Source: Legionella steelei (GTDB lineage: Bacteria > Pseudomonadota > Gammaproteobacteria > Legionellales > Legionellaceae). Taken from it: 61,973 nt of DNA. Both the position numbers and the translations under genes were made by a program. Where the stretch lies: NCBI RefSeq assembly GCF_001468005.1, contig NZ_LNYY01000002.1:1-61973 (forward strand), written 5' to 3'. How positions within the stretch are numbered: the stretch's first letter is position 1; every line of letters starts with the position of its first letter. Shown here one piece after another: positions 18,301 to 25,775 of the stretch. The notes beneath the pieces were generated by a model, which was not told the DNA's origin, did not search any database, and worked only from the letters and a program-made list of their open reading frames with translations.

Positions 18301-18390
18301 CTCACGTTCGCCAGCATTAAACTCTGGGCGAGCATAAAGATCTTCAATTTCTGCGTCGGTAAGTAATTGCAACCGATTTTTCAGGGACAT
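15343..18390 (-). CDS. tnpA: Tn3-family transposase (unit 1)
   Basis: About 1015 residues, the normal length for Tn3 TnpA. The N-terminal segment (YARPEFNAGERELYFSLSRD) matches the DUF4158 domain. The C-terminal half is the TnpA catalytic region: a first Asp in DADGQKLATS, a second in MVTGDNHSLNQLNF, and a Glu in RNRTEAYHQLQG, consistent with the DDE set. SPIAWAHIAFTGKYNF near the end is the family tail. It performs replicative transposition at the 38-bp ends. I prefer the ATG at 18390; a TTG 12 bp upstream is the alternative. A resolvase gene diverges from it across about 140 bp that should hold the res site. It is only distantly similar to the second transposase. Confidence 0.9.
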   Translation of the reverse strand: MSLKNRLQLLTDAEIEDLYARPEFNAGERELYFSLSRDELTALKQYSTTKTRVAFILQLAYFKAKHQFFTFTFDDVRTDVDYILERYYKIKNAILPSSITRQSLNQQKNVILNLFGYQDWSPRQAGLVEAHLCELLRYYPKGHDTFRQLLVYFDNQKILLPTYRSLQDLFTQAFSKENERLGKLILAIPQAQQDQLSNLINREDGLTKLNVIRADQKSFKYSSIKEEAAKAAEILSLYKFAKEFMPTLQLSKNAIRYYADLAEQYAASRLRRLNITQQWLQALCFVYHRYHQIMDNLITSFMFHIRAILADATKHVDKALAEYNASLVVDLPKLARFMKWFPNRKYGLSHEELNHEAYKILPEKQFPIIAEYLVGSTFDKKAARRDFYLESSRLFALYLRPVLLNVSFDYYKEDSDIMDFIELMKNHYSRKKGPSSFKLPKEMQDSISKTMLPYLKKNADDEHVDPHLFEFFVYQKMYRRLDKGLLCCNDSVSYCDIDHDLVSESLVDDAEKIATEFGYLKIPIYCDQRLDDAVNELNSAWDKTTGRIRRGENLAFNIKETKSGEQDWSLSYDSVEKLDDSFFKTLPQVEIPDIMMHMGDRTDMWSVFTHMKTRYNVKVKPTKTAVNACILSNAFGISTEKMAEMSDLKFNLLRSTQEDYIRIDTMCPANDKASNLVHSLPIFKLWDLIDNKILGDADGQKLATSESTIQSRYSKKYLGKAPGISVYTLIANFVAVNAKNIGLNEYEGHSLYDLINGNKTDINIDMVTGDNHSLNQLNFVILDSIDVDYVPSIKDIKEAARDLYSVKPISDYSGIIQPKGIINIPLIKSQKRGILRVLLSLLLQENTQSTLVKKINSYARYSNLKKALFEYNKLLKSIHVLNLIDNMALRKAIRTARNRTEAYHQLQGLIRKIYRGVFKGKKIVANRISAHAVRLVANCIIAYNSVILNMVYEQMLAGGVSQDIIEKFARISPIAWAHIAFTGKYNFKKSNGVIDIKAMVNALEKHLKASFWKDD

Positions 18391-18402
18391 ATTTTGGTTC
18401 AA

Positions 18403-18538
18403 AAAAACGGAGGTTTGGGTGAACTAATTTTTTAGTCAACAAAGGTCGCATTGTACGCTGATTTTTAGTAAGATAAAGCGGTTCAGTAAATCTTGGTTCA
18501 AAATATTGTTTTTCTATTAGTAAAATGGACTAAACTGT
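18403..18538. promoter_or_regulatory. Divergent tnpA/tnpR intergenic region, probable res site 1
   Basis: This 136-bp AT-rich gap between divergent transposase and resolvase genes is where Tn3 elements keep their resolution site and both promoters. Short imperfect motifs such as TTTAGTAAGA, TATTAGTAAA and GGACTAAACT could be resolvase half-sites. The exact sites are not determined. Confidence 0.45.
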
Positions 18539-19123
18539 ATGAAAATTGGATATGCGCGCGTTTCAACTAGAGATCAATCTTTGTCCATGCAGGTGGATGC
18601 ATTAAAAAAAGCCGGTTGTGATCAAATTCATGAAGAAATTGCCAGTGGTGCAAAAACGGCAAGACCAGTGCTTGAAGAAATTATGCGTAACATTCGGGAA
18701 GATGACACCCTGGTTATTTGGAAACTGGATAGACTTGGCAGGAATCTGGCTCACCTTATTCACTTAACCAATAAATTGATTGAAAAAAAAGTTGGCTTAA
18801 TAAGTCTGAACGATCCAATTGATACATCAACTGCCCAGGGACGGATGATATTTGGTATTTTCGCAACATTGGCAGAGTTTGAACGTGAATTAATCCGAGA
18901 GCGAACTCAAGCGGGGTTAAAATCAGCTCGAGCTCGAGGAAGAAAAGGAGGAAGACCCAAGGGCATGTCAAAATCAGCAATGGAAAAAGCGGCTATTGCT
19001 GAAGCTCTTTATAAAAATGGAACCATCCCTGTTAAACAAATTGCTGAACAGTTAGATATTTCTAAAACTACGTTGTATCTGTACTTACGTTCTCGAAATG
19101 TTTCTATCGGAGAAAAAGGTTGA
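18539..19123 (+). CDS. tnpR: Serine recombinase, Tn3-type resolvase (unit 1)
   Basis: 194 residues. The N-terminus MKIGYARVSTRDQSLSMQ has the nucleophilic Ser (about residue 9) and Arg of serine resolvases. VIWKLDRLGRNLAHL and FATLAEFERELIRERTQAGL are family motifs, followed by the RGRKGGRPKG linker and a C-terminal helix-turn-helix (VKQIAEQLDISKTTLYLYL). It resolves the cointegrates made by the neighbouring transposase, acting at the intergenic region. Confidence 0.93.
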   Translation: MKIGYARVSTRDQSLSMQVDALKKAGCDQIHEEIASGAKTARPVLEEIMRNIREDDTLVIWKLDRLGRNLAHLIHLTNKLIEKKVGLISLNDPIDTSTAQGRMIFGIFATLAEFERELIRERTQAGLKSARARGRKGGRPKGMSKSAMEKAAIAEALYKNGTIPVKQIAEQLDISKTTLYLYLRSRNVSIGEKG

Positions 19124-19208
19124 TACTTCAATTAGAAAATAAATATCTCATCATGAGCTGGTTATACAGGAAAATACAGCTAATGATAGTATTCTCCAAG
19201 AGGTACTA

Positions 19209-20060
19209 ATGTACGAACGATTATATCATTGGTTTTTTGCTTTATCACAATATAGTAAAGCTCTTTACACTTCGTTCTATTCTTCTGTTTTATATTCCGA
19301 TGTGGTGAAGCGTTGGCAGGGATTGGGTCTGGGGTATCTTTTATTCCTCATTATTTTGGGAGCCATTCCTTTATCTGGACGGGTAATCGTGGAATTTAAT
19401 CATTTTTTTAAGGAGGAGATTCTATTCCCCATACAGTCACTCCCGCTACTGACCATGCAAAATGGCGAGATCACTTACGATCAACCTATGCCCTATTTAA
19501 TAAAAAACAACAAGGGAGAAGTGGTTTCAATAATCGATACGACAGGAGCAGTGTCTGATATGAATCAGGCATACCCTCAACTCACGGTTTTAATCACCAA
19601 AAATAAAATGATTTTAAGACCGCCTAGCTATAAACAGTTTTTAGGTTTGGTTAAAAGCAACATTGGCAACCCCATTTATATACGTACTTTTGACAAAGGG
19701 CTTAATGGAATACTCTCTGGCGAAGAGTGGATTCATTCCACTGGGATTTCCAGATTAAATACGTTGATGCAAATCCTTATTTTTCCTTGCATAATTTTAT
19801 TTTATTTTGGTTTTTTTGAGGTTATGTTACTTTTACTGTCTGCACTGGTGCAGTTGTTTTCTGATATTTTTTTCAGCTTTAAACTCCCATTTAAAGCCAC
19901 ATGTCGTCTATTAGCTGTAGCTGCAACACCTACCTTGGTTTTATTCTTTTTTATGCGATGCGGTAATTTCGCTGTTCCTGGAATGAGTTTGGTTTATGGA
20001 GTACTCCTTCTCAGTTATACTTCCTATGGGCTGTATTCAGCCAAACGGTTTAGTGTATGA
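19209..20060 (+). CDS. DUF1189-like integral membrane protein
   Basis: 283 residues. One membrane helix lies near residues 42-60 (LGYLLFLIILGAIPL), followed by a 120-residue extracytoplasmic part (EITYDQPMPYLIKNNKGEVV) and three or four C-terminal helices from about 187. This topology, with the FYSSVLYSDVVKRWQGLGLGY opening, matches DUF1189 proteins as I remember them. Function unknown. A ribosome site (AGAGGT) precedes the ATG. It overlaps a methyltransferase gene tail-to-tail by 11 bp. Both lie between the two Tn3 units and may be cargo of the first. Confidence 0.6.
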   Translation: MYERLYHWFFALSQYSKALYTSFYSSVLYSDVVKRWQGLGLGYLLFLIILGAIPLSGRVIVEFNHFFKEEILFPIQSLPLLTMQNGEITYDQPMPYLIKNNKGEVVSIIDTTGAVSDMNQAYPQLTVLITKNKMILRPPSYKQFLGLVKSNIGNPIYIRTFDKGLNGILSGEEWIHSTGISRLNTLMQILIFPCIILFYFGFFEVMLLLLSALVQLFSDIFFSFKLPFKATCRLLAVAATPTLVLFFFMRCGNFAVPGMSLVYGVLLLSYTSYGLYSAKRFSV

Positions 20061-20799
20061 TTTTATATATTCTAACTGGACATAGCCCCCAACTCATTAA
20101 TTCTACGCCCTGATAAATAAGTTCAAATTGTTCATGATGTATTATTCGAGTGGCCACAATAATTCGACTTCCTGATTTTAGACAAGCCATCTTTGAAATT
20201 AATTCATTCCAGGTCGCATCAGTAAGACAAGTGGCTGCCACATAAATAATACTAGCATCCCCAAAATCGTAATGTAAAAAACTGTCATTGATAAATTGAA
20301 TGCGCTCCATTTGAGATAGGTATTCTTTCTCAACATCAAGTTGTTGAAATCGTTGAATTGCCTTTTTAAGCAGGGTATTCGATTGCTCATACAGAGGTGG
20401 CAACAACTCAATACCAATAGATTTGTTAACATTAAAAAATAACATAGTGCTCAATACTGCTTTTCCCGAGCCCGAACCTAAGTCAAAAAAAATATCCTGA
20501 GTGGAAGGGGTGGCTCGCTCAAGAATGGTATAAAACGACAAAAAATCGATTTCTCCATAAATAAACTCCTTATCTTGAATCAAATGTAATAATCGATACC
20601 TTATCGAAGAGGATTTTGCACGAGCTTTTTTGTAAAGTGTCTCCAAAATCCCAATCCTTTTTTCTATTCTTGACCAATCTGTATTCTGACTTAACTGTTT
20701 TTTTAGCTCTTTTTTCTTGAAATGGGGAACAAGTATATTGGTTAGTAGAAGTTTTAAGATAACTAATAAAAAAGGTATGGTGATAATAAAGTAGAACAT
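20050..20799 (-). CDS. SAM-dependent methyltransferase, DOT1-like
   Basis: 249 residues. An N-terminal membrane helix (residues about 2-22) is followed by a class I methyltransferase fold. YGEIDFLSFYTILERA precedes the SAM-binding loop FFDLGSGSGKAVL, then an acidic residue in SIGIELLPPLYEQS, and a strand with NDSFLHYDFGDASIIYVAAT. This resembles the DOT1 type (E/D-x-G-x-G loop, ND-F box). The substrate is unknown. Membrane anchoring is unusual and suggests an envelope or membrane-associated target. It converges with the DUF1189-like gene. Confidence 0.7.
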   Translation of the reverse strand: MFYFIITIPFLLVILKLLLTNILVPHFKKKELKKQLSQNTDWSRIEKRIGILETLYKKARAKSSSIRYRLLHLIQDKEFIYGEIDFLSFYTILERATPSTQDIFFDLGSGSGKAVLSTMLFFNVNKSIGIELLPPLYEQSNTLLKKAIQRFQQLDVEKEYLSQMERIQFINDSFLHYDFGDASIIYVAATCLTDATWNELISKMACLKSGSRIIVATRIIHHEQFELIYQGVELMSWGLCPVRIYKIIH

Positions 20800-20961
20800 T
20801 AGGTGTCACAGTGTTTAGGAAGATTTATTATAGTATTACAGCTTCTTCCGTAAAAATAATGTAAAAATTCCAGCAAAAAGAATTAAATGAACTAATTTCA
20901 CATATAATTTCTCTATTATTGGGTTTTACCGCATATCCAGCCCAAACTGGCAATGAGATAG

Positions 20962-23900
20962 CTAAGCGACTTTAAGTGCCAATATTTTGTCCATATCGAA
21001 TAGCATGCCCTGCTCTTCGATATCCTGAGTAAAATCATATTCCCCATGCAAATTGACATAATGCCAGATTAAAGTCGATCCATTGCGAATAATGGTTAGT
21101 AGTGCTTTCCTGCTTACTTCATCCTCTAACAGAGTCAATTTTTGCGAAAGGTATAGCTCATTCCATAATACAATTGCATTCTGGATTAAGCGCTGGCAAC
21201 CAACAACCATTTCTTGTTCCTCCTTACTGCTGTATTGAATTTCCTGGTTGTTACCAAACAGAATGGCTTTTGAGAATTTATTCGATAGCTCAATACGATT
21301 TAACTGTTTTTCAACAGCCTGTCGTAATTCCACATCATCAATATATCGAAGAATAAACAGACTTTTAATAATCCGTCCAAATTCCTTTATGGCGCAGTAC
21401 AATGGATGTTGTTTAGAATATGAACTGAGACGCTTGAACAGTTGTGATGCCGTTGTGGCTTTAAGTTTAATCGTAACCATCAAACGCAAAATATCATCCC
21501 AATGGGTTTTAATTAAATCAGTGTCAATATAGCGATGCGGAAGTATTTTATATCCGCTGGTTTCATAAGTACTTCTGGAGTTAAAGCTGTACAGAGTGGC
21601 TTTCTTCAGACCTTTAATTCTGGGTGCAAAATAAATCCCCAGCATGTTCAATATCCCAAAAATTGCTTCAGAATAACCATGTGTATCAGTGGAATGGATT
21701 GTGCTCTTGATCGAAAGATTATGTAATAATCCATCGGCGACATAAGCTGCTTCTCGTTCAGAACTACTGATGGACGTAGTATAAAACAGGCGGTTTAGCT
21801 CATCAATAAAGCTGTAAAGAGTAGATCCTGAACCGCTGCCAAAATATTTGAATGATTTATTGGAGTTCAATGACTCAACAACTACGCTGACTTTTCGTCC
21901 ATCGCTGGATGTATGTAATTCACCAGGACTTTTTTGATAGATGCTGGCTAATGATAGCTTGCCGAGCAGATCAAGAATGCATTGATTGGCTGCGTTAATA
22001 TTATCAAGACTCATGTGCCAGTTTACAAAGTTTTCCAGAGCATCTTCCGTAATCCCTTTGGAGACATTGGCCATCTTGCTGATGCCAATGTTGCATCCCA
22101 TTCCTAAAATCGATGCATAAAATATAGATGTTTTGGGCAAGATCCTCTTGTCTTTAACGCTGTGATGGCGAAAGCAATCAAGGTAACCAGTTAACCGCTG
22201 AATATCACTCAATATTTTTAATATCGATGTATATTTCTGATCAGCAAACAGAGAAGATACCGACTGCGTATTTATTTTTTCGACTTTGGGTGTTGCCAGA
22301 ACCATTCGTCCCTTTGAATCAAATTTGATGTGAGGATTTTTGTCTGCCTTGATACGGCGATTAGTTTTATGGTATGCCCCGTGGAGCTTTTTTTGAAGAG
22401 TTTCCATTAATTGATCAATGTCTGCAAAATCGAGTAACCCTGCTTCTTCCAGTAACCTGCTCCTGTTAGCCTGCCAATGTTCTTTGGGGTGTAAATAATT
22501 TTCCAGTGACAGATAGCGATAGGCTGGTTTCAAACTGATAACACCTGCCTTTAAAGTATCTGCCGTGTAAAAATACAGCAGAACCTTATAAAGAGATACC
22601 CTGAATTTACCTTCACTGGAATAAAGTGCAGCCTGCTCATTTTCAGATAAAAAGCTGACTGGCGCCTCTTTCCCCACATTCCCTGTTTTAGCCTGATAGT
22701 GTTTGATGGCTACTAAAATGGCAGGAATATCCTGATTTTCCGGGATATCAAATGCAATATTGCGCAAGATATCAGCCACTCTGTTCTGTAATTTAAGGGA
22801 CAAATCCTCCAGTATCTGGTAATAGTTCTGTGCATTCATTTCATCAAGTGCCTGTTTTGTATATTCATCCAGTTTTGGTTCCGGTGGGTAGATTTCCAGG
22901 TGCTGGTGATAGTCCTCCAGCAATTGCCTGATTTGCTGAACTTTCTCTGAATCACTTAAAACAGGTGATGTTGCCAGCTTTTCAATTTTTTTCAGTTGAG
23001 CCTTATAGGATATTCTTGCATCTGATAATAATTGCAGGGTTTCCTTTTGCTGGTCTTTCTGTTTAAAGATCTGTTCCTTTTCATTTTTTGTAGCGGCGTT
23101 TTCTGTTGCCTTCACACAGTTGAGTAAAATATCTGCAAAATTATCCTGTCTTAACTGATATTGATGAACCAGAAAACAAATGATATGGAGATAGCGTTTA
23201 TCAGGATGAAGCTGATTAATCTGAAACAGACTAGCCTTGCGAACCCAGGTTGCATAATGCTTGACGGTGTCATTGTGCAGATTTAGTCTATCGAGCAAGG
23301 GACTAACACTGTTATAAATACTTTGGATTAGTTGAAAATCCTCGATACTTTTCTTAATCTCCTTTGGCTTTCTTGAGTGACTGATGGTTTTAAGTCTGGC
23401 TATGGTTGAAGAATCCGCATCATCTATTTTTAGAAGAGCATCCATACTGATTTTGTGACCATCGGATAATTGATCCTCAATCAAATGAACCAGATGTTTA
23501 TCATAATCACTGATTATCTCTGTGATGCTTAGGGCAAATCGATTATAACGAGGGATCTCAATACGCCTGGCTTTCAAAAGATCGAATACATCCTGTAAAA
23601 TCTGTTTTGGTGGGTAACGACGAGCAACGCGATCATGGATGCTCTCCCTGAACAATGTTTTTGCCTCTTCATCAAAGGGTTTTATCGCTAGATATTCCCG
23701 AATTATCTGTTTATGGTAATTAAATGTCCGCTGATTATATTTTGTTAATTGCACCTCATTGCTGTCAAAGCCGTATTGGTAGCATATGACCTTGAGATCA
23801 GATTCATAAAATTGTCTTGGCTGGTAGAATCGCGCTCCTGCCAAGCAATACCCAAACAATAAAATAAATCCAGCTTTATTGGTGACGCTATCCACGCTTT

Positions 23901-24021
23901 TCAGCCAGACCGCTAACTCTGGTGGTAAACAAAAATATTTATTTTGTTCATCTTGGGAAAAATTTGGTGGAGCATTGAAAATAGTTTGTTCTGATGGGGT
24001 CAGTATTTCAAGCTTTGCCAT
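20962..24021 (-). CDS. tnpA: Tn3-family transposase (unit 2)
   Basis: 1019 residues. The N-terminus LTPSEQTIFNAPPNF and the following 150 residues are DUF4158-like. The catalytic half has a first Asp in LHTSSDGRKVSVV, a second in HSTDTHGYSEAIFG and a Glu in LNRIELSNKFSKA, forming the DDE set. IRNGSTLIWHYVNLHGEYDF is the terminal family motif. A coiled-coil-like insertion runs from about 290 to 390. The stop codon lies about 6 bp inside the left terminal repeat. The sequence is clearly different from transposase 1 but related to the fragment at 2697-3089. It looks intact. Confidence 0.93.
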   Translation of the reverse strand: MAKLEILTPSEQTIFNAPPNFSQDEQNKYFCLPPELAVWLKSVDSVTNKAGFILLFGYCLAGARFYQPRQFYESDLKVICYQYGFDSNEVQLTKYNQRTFNYHKQIIREYLAIKPFDEEAKTLFRESIHDRVARRYPPKQILQDVFDLLKARRIEIPRYNRFALSITEIISDYDKHLVHLIEDQLSDGHKISMDALLKIDDADSSTIARLKTISHSRKPKEIKKSIEDFQLIQSIYNSVSPLLDRLNLHNDTVKHYATWVRKASLFQINQLHPDKRYLHIICFLVHQYQLRQDNFADILLNCVKATENAATKNEKEQIFKQKDQQKETLQLLSDARISYKAQLKKIEKLATSPVLSDSEKVQQIRQLLEDYHQHLEIYPPEPKLDEYTKQALDEMNAQNYYQILEDLSLKLQNRVADILRNIAFDIPENQDIPAILVAIKHYQAKTGNVGKEAPVSFLSENEQAALYSSEGKFRVSLYKVLLYFYTADTLKAGVISLKPAYRYLSLENYLHPKEHWQANRSRLLEEAGLLDFADIDQLMETLQKKLHGAYHKTNRRIKADKNPHIKFDSKGRMVLATPKVEKINTQSVSSLFADQKYTSILKILSDIQRLTGYLDCFRHHSVKDKRILPKTSIFYASILGMGCNIGISKMANVSKGITEDALENFVNWHMSLDNINAANQCILDLLGKLSLASIYQKSPGELHTSSDGRKVSVVVESLNSNKSFKYFGSGSGSTLYSFIDELNRLFYTTSISSSEREAAYVADGLLHNLSIKSTIHSTDTHGYSEAIFGILNMLGIYFAPRIKGLKKATLYSFNSRSTYETSGYKILPHRYIDTDLIKTHWDDILRLMVTIKLKATTASQLFKRLSSYSKQHPLYCAIKEFGRIIKSLFILRYIDDVELRQAVEKQLNRIELSNKFSKAILFGNNQEIQYSSKEEQEMVVGCQRLIQNAIVLWNELYLSQKLTLLEDEVSRKALLTIIRNGSTLIWHYVNLHGEYDFTQDIEEQGMLFDMDKILALKVA

Positions 24022-24180
24022 TAAGGTACATCCAGGACATCAAATTTAATTCTTTTAACGCTCGTTTTATTGGGCGAGAAATTATATCATTAAGGTGCGT
24101 GGTAAACGATAATAAAATCTATGGTGTTATGTATAAAAATAACCTTAATACAAAAAACACAAAAATTGGATAAAATTTGT

Positions 24181-24822
24181 ATGATTTATGGATATGTTCG
24201 GGTAAGTACTCAAGATCAAAGTGTTGATAGTCAGAAAAATAGTATCAGTCGATATTGCATTGATCAAAAACTGATGGTGGATGAGTGGATAGAGTTAGAA
24301 ATGTCTTCGCGAAAGTCTACTGCTCAGCGTCGAATTGATGAGTTATTAAATAAATTAGCACCAAGTGACATTGTTATTGCCTCAGAATTATCACGGTTAG
24401 GACGTTCAATTAAGGAAACACTTAATACAATAGAAACGATTATCGAGGATAAACAAGCAAGACTAATTCTTATTAAGCAAGCTCTTGATTTAAATCCAGC
24501 TGCTAAAAACAATGTGGCAAATAAAGTTCTAATTACTATTTTTTCTATGCTTGCGGAGTTAGAGAGAGATTTTATTTCGGAAAGAACCAAAGAAGGATTA
24601 AAAGCAAGAGCAGCTAAGGGAATTAAACTTGGGAAACCTAAAGGAGTAATTCAAACTTCAATGTATGATCAAGACAAAGATAAAATATTGCATCTTCATC
24701 AATTAGGGGTCCCCATACAAAAAATTATTGCGACCCATTTAGGCTATGGAAAGTATTTATCATTATCCACTTATATCCGTAAAGTAAACAACTTACAGGT
24801 TGAAAATGAATCACAATATTAA
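24181..24822 (+). CDS. tnpR: Serine recombinase, Tn3-type resolvase (unit 2)
   Basis: About 213 residues from the ATG at 24181, chosen because MIYGYVRVSTQDQSVDSQ is the canonical resolvase N-terminus; an upstream in-frame ATG at 24121 adds 20 unconserved residues. Further motifs are ASELSRLGRSIKETL and FSMLAELERDFISERTKEGL, then a KGIKLGKPKG linker and a degenerate C-terminal helix-turn-helix. It resolves transposition cointegrates. The 160 bp between it and the divergent transposase should contain res. Its last codons overlap the acetyltransferase gene. Confidence 0.9.
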   Translation: MIYGYVRVSTQDQSVDSQKNSISRYCIDQKLMVDEWIELEMSSRKSTAQRRIDELLNKLAPSDIVIASELSRLGRSIKETLNTIETIIEDKQARLILIKQALDLNPAAKNNVANKVLITIFSMLAELERDFISERTKEGLKARAAKGIKLGKPKGVIQTSMYDQDKDKILHLHQLGVPIQKIIATHLGYGKYLSLSTYIRKVNNLQVENESQY

Positions 24823-25309
24823 AATTAAATTCGCAACAATTGACGATGTCTCTTTAATTCTGCAATTTATTAAAGAATTAGCTGAATACGAGCAATTGCT
24901 TCATGGGATTGTAGCAACTGAGGAACTATTGCAAGAAACCCTATTTGGTAAGCACTCTCATGCGGAAGTAATTATAGGGTATTTTAATGACCAACCAGTT
25001 GGTTTTGCTTTATTTTTCCATAATTTTTCCACTTTTTTGGGCAGACCCGGGATTTATTTGGAGGATCTCTACGTCAAACCAGAAGCTCGCGGACAAGGAA
25101 TTGGAAAAATTATGTTAGCTTATTTAGCTCAACTAGCTAAAGATAGAAATTGCGGCCGATTAGAATGGTGGGTATTAGATTGGAATGAAACGGCTATTAA
25201 TTTTTATAAAAGTTTAGGTGCTAAAGCCATGGATGAATGGACTGTTTATCGAGTAACAGGTGAAGCATTAGATAATTTAGCTAATAACTACAAGATAAAA
25301 AAGGAGTAA
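24806..25309 (+). CDS. GNAT-family N-acetyltransferase, transposon passenger
   Basis: About 167 residues. The acetyl-CoA loop is EARGQGIGKIMLAYLAQLA (the R/Q-x-x-G-x-G/A motif), preceded by LEDLYVKPE and followed by LEWWVLDWNETAINFYKSLGA. The overall pattern is that of spermidine/diamine N-acetyltransferase-like members. These enzymes acetylate small amines, but the substrate is not readable. The gene overlaps the resolvase by 17 bp (ATG at 24806; a TTG at 24800 is less likely) and ends six bases before the right terminal repeat. It therefore travels as a passenger gene, possibly giving a tolerance trait. Confidence 0.87.
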   Translation: MNHNIKIKFATIDDVSLILQFIKELAEYEQLLHGIVATEELLQETLFGKHSHAEVIIGYFNDQPVGFALFFHNFSTFLGRPGIYLEDLYVKPEARGQGIGKIMLAYLAQLAKDRNCGRLEWWVLDWNETAINFYKSLGAKAMDEWTVYRVTGEALDNLANNYKIKKE

Positions 25310-25352
25310 GATATTCATTGCCAGTTTGGGCTGGATATGCGGTAAAACCCAA

Positions 25353-25775
25353 GGCAGGATGCCCGATGGAACGCCGCGCTCTGATATGCTGACGGCTCAA
25401 GTCACTATGGATTTACCCTTTTTTACCGCCAACCGCCAAGACCGCCAACTCAATGCAAGCCTTAATAAATTAAATGCCACCCAAATGGACAGACACATCC
25501 ATTATCGCGATTTACTCCAATCGCTTAACATACAATATACTACTTGGGAACACCTTGTAGAGCGCGAACATTTATACAATAAGCAATTAATTCCAGAAGC
25601 AAAACAAAATGCCAAAGCTGCATTACTCGCCTATCAAAATACCACAACCGAACTGACCACTGTATTACGCGCCTACAGCAGTGAATTAACCATTCAACTA
25701 GAACACATGCAACTCCAAGTAGAGCGCTTAAAAGCTCATGCGACTTTGCTCTATCTCGAAGGAACGCCAACATGA
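25353..25775 (+). pseudogene. 3' remnant of a TolC/CusC-like efflux outer-membrane factor
   Basis: The open frame starts artificially inside the transposon end. From about 25353 it encodes the C-terminal third of an outer-membrane efflux factor: MLTAQVTMDLPFFTANRQDR, then helical coiled-coil sequence (YRDLLQSLNIQYTTWEHLV, ELTTVLRAYSSEL). The signal peptide and beta-barrel N-terminal part are absent and were not found elsewhere in the window. The stop overlaps the cusB-like start, showing it was once the first gene of a cusCBA operon. The CusBA pump must use another outer-membrane channel, perhaps HelC encoded at 48974-50221 or a chromosomal TolC. Confidence 0.85.

Larger units (their letters stand above)
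20919..25352. mobile_element. Complete Tn3-family transposon with GNAT cargo
   Basis: The 38-bp ends at 20919-20956 and 25315-25352 are perfect inverted copies; the outer tip begins TTGGGTTTTACCGC. Between them lie a leftward transposase, a divergent resolvase and an acetyltransferase gene. The adjoining pentamers (TATTA left, GGCAG right) do not match, so there is no target-site duplication, which suggests a deletion or rearrangement after insertion. The right end abuts the coding sequence of an efflux outer-membrane factor, whose 5' part is missing from the window. Confidence 0.9.

Noticed and set aside
15343-18390. Suspected loss of the catalytic Glu in transposase 1 (SPIAWAHI)
   Set aside because: That position varies in the family; a Glu in the NRTE motif upstream fits the DDE set, so the enzyme looks intact.
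20914-25357. Target-site duplication around the complete Tn3 element
   Set aside because: Flanks TATTA and GGCAG do not match, so no duplication is claimed.
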